From Pseudomonadota bacterium (GTDB lineage: Bacteria; Pseudomonadota; Alphaproteobacteria; Ferrovibrionales; Ferrovibrionaceae), in assembly GCA_023434425.1 (NCBI GenBank), contig JAEYSS010000180.1, positions 1 to 12,994 on the forward strand: DNA of 12,994 nucleotides, given 5' to 3'. The notes beneath the pieces were generated by a model. The model was not told the origin of the DNA and did not search any database. It saw nothing but the letters and a program-made list of their open reading frames with translations. How positions within the stretch are numbered: the first letter of the stretch is position 1; each line of letters begins with the position of its first letter. Below, one piece after another: positions 1 through 6,028 of this stretch. Made by a program: the position numbers and the translations under genes.

Positions 1-338
1 GTCATGCTGACCGACAGCGCGGTGTTGCCGCGCCCCATATGGGTGATCAGGTTCGACAGGTTGCCGCCAGGACAGGCGCCGACGATGATCATGCCCAGCG
101 CCACGCTGGGTTGCGGCTGGATGATCATGGTCATGGCCCATGTCATCGCCGGCAGCAGCAGGGTCTGCGCGACCAGGCCGGTCAGCGGCGCCAGCGGCCG
201 GCGCAGCACATCGGCGAAGTCACGCACCCGCAGGTCGAGCGCGACGCCGAACATGATCAGGGCCAGCACCAGTCCGAGAATCGACTGGCCGGTTGAATCG
301 ATGTGGATCAGCACGGCGTCGATGGACGCATCGGCCAT
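1..338 (-). CDS. Bile acid:sodium symporter (BASS/SBF) family transporter, N-terminal part, cut by the window edge
   Basis: The reading frame starts with ATG at 338 and runs off the left edge with no stop, giving 112 residues of the N-terminus. A GGGAG ribosome binding site lies about 7 bases upstream of the ATG. Hydrophobic segments lie at about residues 18-36, 50-73 and 77-88. Residues 88-96 read ACPGGNLSN, followed by a THMGRGNTALSVSM stretch; this is the conserved glycine/asparagine signature of the BASS family, which forms part of the sodium and substrate site in characterised members. The family imports organic anions with sodium across the inner membrane. Substrates of bacterial members vary (bile acids, pyruvate, pantoate and others), so no substrate is assigned. 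It is divergent from the PIN gene at 551. Family call is firm; the specific function is unknown. Confidence 0.88.
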   Translation of the reverse strand, partial: MADASIDAVLIHIDSTGQSILGLVLALIMFGVALDLRVRDFADVLRRPLAPLTGLVAQTLLLPAMTWAMTMIIQPQPSVALGMIIVGACPGGNLSNLITHMGRGNTALSVSM

Positions 339-456
339 GGTTTTCTCCCGGGCTGCCCTGTCCGACCCTGTTGTTTCGGCCGGTTCGCCGGGGCATTCTG
401 CGGCAGAAACAGGCGCCAGACGATAGCCGGCGACGACGGCGGCTGTTCAATGTGCC

Positions 457-476
457 GAAAAAAGCCCGGACCGGGC
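457..476 (-). terminator. Terminator-like hairpin followed by six T, read on the minus strand
   Basis: Read on the minus strand, a GC-only inverted repeat (GCCCG, loop GTC, CGGGC; 464-476) is followed immediately by TTTTTT (458-463). This is the shape of an intrinsic terminator. It lies about 120 bases upstream of the BASS transporter start and in the same direction. It could therefore insulate that gene from transcription running antisense to the PIN gene, or act as an attenuator in the transporter leader. The stem is short (5 bp), so activity is uncertain. The rest of the 339-550 gap holds the two ribosome binding sites and no other gene that I can support. Confidence 0.4.
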
Positions 477-550
477 CGGCCAACGCGACATGGCGCAGGA
501 TGCGGGAGCGGCAGAACCTCGGCAACGGCGTAACCCGGGAGGGAACAGCC

Positions 551-916
551 ATGATCCGCGTGATGTTCGACAGCAATGCCTATGACCAGATCCTGCAGCA
601 TGGCGATGCCGGGCGGATCGAGGCAGAGATGTTCAGCGTCATCACGACGACGGCGCAGGAAGACGAGTTGCGCCAGATCGCCGAGCCGGTGCGGCGTGCG
701 GCGCTGCTGGACATCTTTCACAGTCTGCATGCCGCCACAGCCGAGGTTGCGGCAGAGTGGGCCGCCTCGCGTGACAACCTGATCGGCACGGCAGCCACAG
801 AGCATTGCGACCTGCTGGTGACGGACGACAGGGATTTACGCGAGACGCTGGCAGTTCAGGCACCGCGGCTGCGCGTGCTGACTTACGACGATTTTCGCAA
901 AGAGTTTCTGACCTGA
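551..916 (+). CDS. Stand-alone PIN-domain protein (putative ribonuclease)
   Basis: A 121-residue protein. The ATG at 551 is preceded by a strong GGGAGGG ribosome binding site and puts the first beta strand (IRVMFDSNAYD) at the very N-terminus, as in PIN domains. The frame stays open upstream, with another ATG at 500, but that stretch is arginine-rich and unlike a protein. Acidic residues expected to coordinate metal are D7, D75 (in RDNLIGTAA) and D92/D93 (in LLVTDDRDL), with E39 a possible further one. Many PIN proteins are toxin endoribonucleases paired with a small upstream antitoxin, but I see no antitoxin-like ORF beside this one. The segment at 33-55 (TTAQEDELRQI then VRRAALLDIF) recalls stand-alone PIN-like proteins rather than VapC of a VapBC pair. 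PIN fold likely; toxin role unproven. Confidence 0.75.
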   Translation: MIRVMFDSNAYDQILQHGDAGRIEAEMFSVITTTAQEDELRQIAEPVRRAALLDIFHSLHAATAEVAAEWAASRDNLIGTAATEHCDLLVTDDRDLRETLAVQAPRLRVLTYDDFRKEFLT

Positions 917-930
917 CGAATAAAGCCCCT

Positions 931-966
931 CCCTCTCCCGCTTGCGGGAGAGGGTCGGGGTGAGGG
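931..966. repeat. REP-like palindromic intergenic repeat between convergent genes, possible bidirectional terminator
   Basis: A perfect 10-bp inverted repeat: CCCTCTCCCG at 931-940, loop CTTG, CGGGAGAGGG at 945-954, followed by TCGGGGTGAGGG. From general knowledge, this stem and tail resemble a palindromic sequence that recurs in intergenic regions of many proteobacterial genomes. It sits between the convergent stops of the PIN gene (916) and the lipoprotein gene (989). On the plus strand a run of six T follows at 973-978, but 18 bases after the stem, so it is not a textbook intrinsic terminator. Only one copy is present in this window. Confidence 0.6.
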
Positions 967-988
967 TGTCTCTTTTTTACCTGCTGTC

Positions 989-1432
989 TTACGACATCGG
1001 CCGCTGCGGCACCGGCTGCGGCGGCGTCTTGAGCAAGGCCGCAAGGCAGTCGCTGTCGTCGATGGTCTGACCGCGCACGCGGCTCAACACCTGCGCATGG
1101 CTGACGCGCATGCGGCTGGCCGAGTCATCGGGATAGAGAAACAGCAGCAGGGTGCAGCGCGGCGCCTCGGCCTGGTATTGCCAGACCTCGCCCGGCGGTT
1201 CACGGCGCAGGGTGGTGGGCGCACCGAACAGCACGCGGGCCTCGGCGGCGGTCTTGCGCACCACATCGGCACTGACCGGGCGGCGCGGCGGTTCGTCGGG
1301 TTTTTGATGCACCAGCGACAGGTCGAGCTCTTCGCCCGGCAGAACGCCGGTGGTGGTCGGCGCCTGTCGCGCGCCGCAGGCGGCGAGCACGATCGGCAAA
1401 GCGAGGACAAAAAGAATGCGCGGCGTTTTCAC
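989..1432 (-). CDS. Small hypothetical lipoprotein
   Basis: A 147-residue protein. The start is GTG at 1432: an in-frame stop lies only 24 bases upstream, and this start gives a complete signal peptide. That signal peptide has a basic N-terminus (MKTPR), a hydrophobic core and a lipobox LAAC with the acylated cysteine at residue 19. The mature part begins with a proline-rich linker and contains a compact block around VLFGAPTTLRREPPGEVWQY, then a cysteine-containing TLLLFLYPDD segment. I recall similar FGxP...EVWQY lipoproteins in alphaproteobacteria, without a known function; the block is loosely reminiscent of BamE/SmpA-type small outer-membrane lipoproteins, but I would not assign it there. 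No clear Shine-Dalgarno sequence precedes the GTG. The gene lies 47 bases downstream of the bactofilin gene and could be co-transcribed. Confidence 0.72.
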   Translation of the reverse strand: MKTPRILFVLALPIVLAACGARQAPTTTGVLPGEELDLSLVHQKPDEPPRRPVSADVVRKTAAEARVLFGAPTTLRREPPGEVWQYQAEAPRCTLLLFLYPDDSASRMRVSHAQVLSRVRGQTIDDSDCLAALLKTPPQPVPQRPMS

Positions 1433-1479
1433 GCCGCGCAGCTTAGACGTACGTTATGTGCAGAACAACTATTCGCCAG

Positions 1480-2190
1480 TTATTCTGCCGCAGCCGGCGA
1501 CGACAGGCGGCCACCCGACGCGACGGTCTGCACCGTGCCGGAAATCTCGCCACCGCATTCGATCTCGATCTGGCCATAGGCGATCTCGCCCGACACCTTG
1601 CCCGAACCACGGATCAGCAGGCGGCCGCGTACGCTGAGGCGGCCTTCGAACCGGCCGCGGATCTCGGCCTCTTCCACTTCGGCCGAGCCCTTGAACTGGC
1701 CGGTCTCGGTGATTTCGACAAAGCGGCTCTCGGTCAGCTGGGCTTCGACACGGCCTTCCACCACGACACGGTCGCAGGCGGTGATCTGGCCGCTCAGGCT
1801 GATTTCGCGGCCGATCAGCAGCACCTTCGGTTCGGCATGGTTGTCGGAGCGCGCAGGCGTGGCGGGCGCGGCGCCGGCCGTCGCCTGCACCAGGGCCTTG
1901 GGCGCCAGATCCATCGGACGCTTGGCGATCTCGGGGCGGAAGGTCGGGGTCGGCGGATTCGTATCGGACATGGCGGCGGCTCCTGCGGTTGAAACGGGGG
2001 CAGTGGCGGGAAGAACGGGTTTGCCGACGCTGCGCAGATGACTCGGCAGCGGCGGCAGGTCTTCATCACCCGCCCTGGTCGGCGACGGATCGGCCTGTTT
2101 TGGCTCTATCGGTTTCAGCTCGGCCTGGACCGGAGGTGCAGGCGGCATCATCGCGGCACTGTCGGTGCTCGGCTTCTTGCGACCAAACAT
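1480..2190 (-). CDS. Bactofilin (polymer-forming cytoskeletal protein) with a long disordered N-terminal tail
   Basis: A 236-residue protein starting at ATG 2190, chosen over an in-frame start farther upstream because an AGAGGAG ribosome binding site lies 8 bases before it. The C-terminal half (about residues 122-221) is a bactofilin domain: short alternating beta-strand and glycine turns (IGREISLSG, VVVEGRVEA, AEIRGRFEG, LLIRGSGKVSGEI, ECGGEISGTV) that build a right-handed beta-helix. Bactofilins polymerise without nucleotide and scaffold cell-envelope or shape functions. The first 120 residues are proline- and alanine-rich and probably disordered, containing an RPEIAKRPMDL motif just before the domain; short basic or proline motifs here are typical of alphaproteobacterial bactofilins. 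Many bactofilins sit beside an M23 peptidase gene; none is visible here. Family call is secure. Confidence 0.9.
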   Translation of the reverse strand: MFGRKKPSTDSAAMMPPAPPVQAELKPIEPKQADPSPTRAGDEDLPPLPSHLRSVGKPVLPATAPVSTAGAAAMSDTNPPTPTFRPEIAKRPMDLAPKALVQATAGAAPATPARSDNHAEPKVLLIGREISLSGQITACDRVVVEGRVEAQLTESRFVEITETGQFKGSAEVEEAEIRGRFEGRLSVRGRLLIRGSGKVSGEIAYGQIEIECGGEISGTVQTVASGGRLSSPAAAE

Positions 2191-2256
2191 AGGCGGTCTC
2201 CTCTGATCCCCTAAATGCACTGCCCGACACTCAACCCGCAATGCCGGAATTTCAGG

Positions 2257-2934
2257 TCAGCCCGTGGCCCGCAACCGTTTGTAGACATGGACCATGAAAG
2301 CGGTTGCCACAATCGGGACGAGAAAATTTACGAGCGGAATGGTTAACAGAAGGACAATAAGCACGCCGCAGAGCCAGACATCGCCCCGACGACGACGACG
2401 CAGCAGATTGGCCTCACTGCGTGGCTGATAGCGGAAAGCCACGGCCTCGAAATATTCCCGCCCGACCAGATAGCCGTTCACCAGCAGCGAAAGACCGTAC
2501 AGCAGCGGCGGGAAGAACAGCAGGATGGCATACAGCGGCAGCAGCAGGATATTGACCGCAAGAACGATGCCGAGGAAACGCAGTGCGCTCCACACGGCCG
2601 GCACGGTCGCGAGCGGCCGGCCGGATGCCTCGCCGGGGTAGTAGCGCCGCTCGACCGCATCGGCGATATCGTCCAGAAAAAGCCCGATTGCCGCCGTCAT
2701 CACGGCAGGAAACAGCAGCATCAGGCCGAGCAGAATACCGAGGCTGGACAGGGCCGCGATGGTCCAGTCGAGCCAGGCATAGCCGGTTTCGGGCACCACC
2801 AGCAGGCCGGCCCACAGACCGGCGCCCAGCAGCACGAAGACAACGGAGCTGATCAGCAGCGATTTCACCAGCACGCCGCGGAAAGCGGGATCCGGCAGCT
2901 GCGCCAGCGCGCGACGGAAGGCGGCGGCGATCAT
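2257..2934 (-). CDS. EI24 domain-containing (CysZ-like) integral membrane protein
   Basis: A 225-residue membrane protein. The ATG at 2934-2932 overlaps the amidase stop as ATGA, which decides the start and implies translational coupling. The open frame continues much farther upstream, but there it only shadows the amidase gene. Hydrophobic segments lie at about residues 23-46, 55-86, 115-148 and 186-216, with an ERRYYPGEASGRP loop near 95-107 and an NGYLVGREYFE motif at 153-163. Both fit the EI24/CysZ family (Pfam EI24). CysZ of Escherichia coli mediates sulfate uptake; alphaproteobacterial relatives are mostly uncharacterised, so sulfate transport is not asserted. An arginine cluster at 179-183 and a basic C-terminus suggest cytoplasmic loops. 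It is followed after 66 bases by the bactofilin gene. Confidence 0.85.
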   Translation of the reverse strand: MIAAAFRRALAQLPDPAFRGVLVKSLLISSVVFVLLGAGLWAGLLVVPETGYAWLDWTIAALSSLGILLGLMLLFPAVMTAAIGLFLDDIADAVERRYYPGEASGRPLATVPAVWSALRFLGIVLAVNILLLPLYAILLFFPPLLYGLSLLVNGYLVGREYFEAVAFRYQPRSEANLLRRRRRGDVWLCGVLIVLLLTIPLVNFLVPIVATAFMVHVYKRLRATG

Positions 2935-4394
2935 GCGGTGCCTTCGCCCAAACTTCCCGAGCGCGGATCGATGGGCACTCGCTCGCTGAGGCCGAAATCC
3001 GCTTCGAGCAAGGCCGAAAATGCCAGCAGTTCGGCCTCGCCGCGCGGTCGCGCCACGATCTGCAATCCCACGGGGAGTCCGCTTTTGGTGAAGCCGCAGG
3101 GAATGGAAATCGCCGGCGTTCCGGTAATCGTGATGGCGAAGGTCAGCACCAGCCAGGAGATATACGTGTCGAATTTGCGGCCGGCGACCTCTTCCAGATA
3201 GCGCAGGCGATGATCGAAGGGCGGCGCCACGCAGGTCGGCAGGACCAGGAAATCGTTCTTCTCGAAGAAAGCCGCGACGCGATTGTAGATCAGGCCCTGC
3301 ATACGCAACGCGGCGGCCTTCTCTTCGCCGGTGAGCTTGAGCCCCTTTTCGGCGTTCCAGATCACTTCCGGCTTCACCAGATCGGTCTTGTCCTTGATTT
3401 TCGGCCAGACCGTGACGGCGAAATTGGCGGCGCGCAGAACCTGAAAACACTCTTCCGCCCCACTGAAATCGGGTACATCCTCGCTCACCGCCGCACCCAG
3501 CCTGGCAATGCGCTTCACGGCCGCTTCGCAGATGGCGAGCACTTCGGCATCGACCGGCGACAGACCAAGGTCGGGCGACCACCCGATGCGACAGCCACTA
3601 GCAAAGCGACTCGGCAGCCGGCCAGTGACCATGGCGTGGTCGACAGCGGAAACGTAGCTGTTGTCAGGTGCGGGAATGCTGAGCGGATCGCGCGGCTCGA
3701 AGCCGCTCATGGCGTCCAGCATCAGCGCGCAGTCGCCGACGTTGCGCGCCATCGGGCCATAAACAGATAATGGATCGAAGGGCAGCGCGCGCGGGCCGAA
3801 GGCGACGCGGCCGGGTGACGGGCGCAGGCCCACCACGCCGGTGAAACTGGCGGGAATGCGTAAACTCCCGCCGAGATCGGAGCCATCGGCGAGCCAGACC
3901 TCGCCCGCCGCGAGACAGGCTGCCGCGCCGCCGGACGATCCTGCCGGCGTGGTGGCCGTGTTCCAGGGATTGGTGGTGGTGCCGAACACGTCGTTGAAGG
4001 TCTGCGACCCGGCGCCGAATTCCGGCGTGTTCGACTTGGCGACGATCAGGGCGCCGTTGCTTTCCAGCCGCTCGACCGACCAGCCGGACTTTGTCGGTAC
4101 ATGATCGGCGAAGACGCGGCTGCCCTGGGTGGAGCGCACGCCGGCCACATCGACCAGATCCTTGGTGGCGATCGGCAGGCCGTAGAGATACCCCGGCGGC
4201 GCCGGGTCGGGCGGGGCCAGCTTTTCCGCCATGGCCCGGGCGCGGTCGAGGCAGAGCGTCGGCAGAGCGTTGATTTTGGGTTCGACCTCGGCAATGCGCC
4301 GGGCGGCGGCATCGATCAGTTCCGCCGGCGTCACCTCGCGGGCCTGCAGGGCGGCCACGGCCTGGCGGGCGGTCATCTTGATCAACGCGTCCAT
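2931..4394 (-). CDS. Amidase signature family hydrolase
   Basis: A 487-residue protein of normal family length. The ATG at 4394 follows an AAGGAAGG ribosome binding site at about 6 bases and gives the usual N-terminus (MDALIKMTARQAVAAL). An in-frame start at 4439 has no such support. The Ser-cisSer-Lys catalytic triad is visible: K78 in PIATKDL, S153 in AGSSGG and nucleophile S177 in SDLGGSLRIP. The family cleaves carboxamides, with substrates ranging from simple amides to Gln-tRNA (GatA). This copy has no gatB or gatC beside it and is more likely a catabolic or detoxifying amidase; the true substrate cannot be read from the sequence. No signal peptide, so cytoplasmic. It is coupled by ATGA overlap to the downstream EI24 membrane protein and is divergent from the kinase gene at 4460. 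Confidence 0.92.
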   Translation of the reverse strand: MDALIKMTARQAVAALQAREVTPAELIDAAARRIAEVEPKINALPTLCLDRARAMAEKLAPPDPAPPGYLYGLPIATKDLVDVAGVRSTQGSRVFADHVPTKSGWSVERLESNGALIVAKSNTPEFGAGSQTFNDVFGTTTNPWNTATTPAGSSGGAAACLAAGEVWLADGSDLGGSLRIPASFTGVVGLRPSPGRVAFGPRALPFDPLSVYGPMARNVGDCALMLDAMSGFEPRDPLSIPAPDNSYVSAVDHAMVTGRLPSRFASGCRIGWSPDLGLSPVDAEVLAICEAAVKRIARLGAAVSEDVPDFSGAEECFQVLRAANFAVTVWPKIKDKTDLVKPEVIWNAEKGLKLTGEEKAAALRMQGLIYNRVAAFFEKNDFLVLPTCVAPPFDHRLRYLEEVAGRKFDTYISWLVLTFAITITGTPAISIPCGFTKSGLPVGLQIVARPRGEAELLAFSALLEADFGLSERVPIDPRSGSLGEGTA

Positions 4395-4459
4395 ATTTGC
4401 CTTCCTTCTGTCGAACCGGTAGAGAGTAACGAGAATCATCCGCTCCGGGAAAGCATCCT

Positions 4460-5455
4460 ATGTCCAAGCCCCGCAATAACGTGCTCGCCATCGGCAATGC
4501 CATCGTCGACGTGCTGGCCCGTGTCGACAACGCCTTCCTCGACGAGCACGGCATGCCCAAGGGCGGCATGACCCTGATCGACGGCGGCCGTGCCGAGCAG
4601 CTGTATGGCGCCATGGGGGAGACCACGGAAGTGTCCGGCGGCTCGGCGGCGAATACCGCGGCCGGCATCGCCGCCCTCGGCGGCAGGGTGCAGTTCATCG
4701 GCCGGGTGCGCAACGATGCGCTGGGCGAGGTCTTCGCCCGCGACATCAAGGCGCTCGGTGTCCAGTATGACACCGCCCCGGCAACCGACGGGCCCTCGAC
4801 GGCGCGCTGCATGATCATGGTGACGCCGGACGGGCAGCGCACCATGAACACCTATCTGGGCGCCTCGATCGACCTGACGCCGGACGATATCGAGGCAGGC
4901 GCCGTATCGGCCGCCGAGATCACCTATCTGGAAGGCTATCTCTGGGACCAGCCGATGGCCAAGGAAGGCATGCGCAAGGCGATGCGGCTGGCGCATGATG
5001 CCGGCCGCAAGGTGGCGATGTCGCTGTCGGACAGCTTCTGCGTCGACCGCCACCGCGACGAATTCCAGCATCTGGTGGAACACCATATCGATATCCTGTT
5101 CGCCAACGAGGCGGAGATCACCGCGCTGTATCAGGTGCAGGATTTCGACTCTGCGCTGCAGCATGTGCGCCATCACGTGGACATCGCCGCGCTGACGCGT
5201 TCGGAAAAGGGCTCGGTGATTCTCGCCGGCGAGGAAGTGCATATCATCGACGCGGTCAAGGGCGTGAGCGTGATCGACACCACCGGCGCCGGCGATCTCT
5301 ACGCGGCCGGATTCCTCTATGGCTTCACGCATGATTTCGATCTGCATGCCGCCGGCCGGCTCGGCTCGCTCTGCGCCGCCGAAGTGATCAGCCATATCGG
5401 CCCGCGGCCGCAGGCCCCGCTCAAGCCCTTCGTGGCGGAAGCCCAGAAGGCTTAA
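4460..5455 (+). CDS. PfkB-family carbohydrate/nucleoside kinase, probable adenosine kinase
   Basis: A 331-residue ribokinase-fold kinase. The N-terminal strand VLAIGNAIVDVLA leads to the substrate-binding aspartate; GGSAANTAAGIAALGG (60-75) is the first PfkB signature. DTTGAGDLYAAGFLYG (273-288) is the second, with D279 as catalytic base and the GAG forming the anion hole. These enzymes transfer phosphate from ATP to a sugar or nucleoside hydroxyl. Alphaproteobacterial proteins of this type are commonly annotated as adenosine kinase, and the NAIVDVLA plus MTLID features fit that group, but sugar kinase activity cannot be excluded. A weak GGGAAAG ribosome binding site precedes the ATG. The 65-bp gap to the divergent amidase must hold promoters for both, though no clear boxes stand out. 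The TAA stop directly abuts the convergent HutD-like gene. Confidence 0.88.
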   Translation: MSKPRNNVLAIGNAIVDVLARVDNAFLDEHGMPKGGMTLIDGGRAEQLYGAMGETTEVSGGSAANTAAGIAALGGRVQFIGRVRNDALGEVFARDIKALGVQYDTAPATDGPSTARCMIMVTPDGQRTMNTYLGASIDLTPDDIEAGAVSAAEITYLEGYLWDQPMAKEGMRKAMRLAHDAGRKVAMSLSDSFCVDRHRDEFQHLVEHHIDILFANEAEITALYQVQDFDSALQHVRHHVDIAALTRSEKGSVILAGEEVHIIDAVKGVSVIDTTGAGDLYAAGFLYGFTHDFDLHAAGRLGSLCAAEVISHIGPRPQAPLKPFVAEAQKA

Positions 5456-6028
5456 TCAGAACGGCTTGTCGACGGCGGCGATGAGCACATGGCGCTCGTC
5501 CAGCCGCACCGAGACGCTGTAGGCGGAGACGATGGCATGCCCCGCGCTGGGCAGCATGCTGCGGTTTTGCGCGACATTCACGCGCATCACCACATCGTTG
5601 CGCGCCATCGCATTCAGCACCGTGACGGGGCGACCGTCCTTGAGTTTGCAGGTCACGCCCAACCCGCCATCGAACCAGTAGACCTCGAAGGGTTTCACCA
5701 CGTCGAAGGACGTACCGTCGGCGAAGTCCATCGTGAAGCCGGGGCCCGAGACCAGCACGATCCAGCGCGAGACATTCGGGAAAGTCGAGAACGGCCCGTC
5801 GCGCTCGATCGTCGCGCGGCTGACGCGCCAGCGGAAATTCGAGGTATTGGCCTCCGGCGGATCGACCGCGATCTGATAGGTCGTGCCGCCGCCATTCTTC
5901 CACGGTTCGGCATCCAGCGAGGCGAGCGAGATCAGCCGGTTGGTTTCCACCGCGCCGGGTTTCTCGTTTGCCAGCTGCCGGCTGCGGCCGGAAAACAGAC
6001 TGCCTAGTTGATCTTTGTCAGAGCCCAT
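5456..6028 (-). CDS. HutD/Ves family protein
   Basis: A 190-residue protein if it starts at ATG 6028, which overlaps the heparinase-family gene by 25 bases. A GTG at 5950 is a plausible alternative: it would place the conserved PWKNGGGTTYQI block at about residue 16, as in typical HutD proteins, but would give only 164 residues. Neither start has a strong ribosome binding site. Family hallmarks are PWKNGGGTT, FRWRVSRATIERDGPFSTFP and WIVLVSGPG; the fold is a double cupin-like barrel. HutD accompanies histidine-utilisation genes in pseudomonads and is thought to modulate them; E. coli Ves is little understood. No hut genes are present here. It looks like the last gene of the rpe operon and ends immediately against the stop of the convergent kinase gene. 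Confidence 0.83.
   Translation of the reverse strand: MGSDKDQLGSLFSGRSRQLANEKPGAVETNRLISLASLDAEPWKNGGGTTYQIAVDPPEANTSNFRWRVSRATIERDGPFSTFPNVSRWIVLVSGPGFTMDFADGTSFDVVKPFEVYWFDGGLGVTCKLKDGRPVTVLNAMARNDVVMRVNVAQNRSMLPSAGHAIVSAYSVSVRLDERHVLIAAVDKPF

Noticed and set aside
450..533. A 27-codon plus-strand ORF just upstream of the PIN gene, considered as an antitoxin
   Set aside because: It has no ribosome binding site, is Gly/Arg-rich, and lacks any DNA-binding or toxin-neutralising pattern.
3664..4851. A minus-strand frame spanning the amidase and the divergent kinase start
   Set aside because: An out-of-frame shadow of the amidase continuing antisense to the kinase, with no family resemblance.
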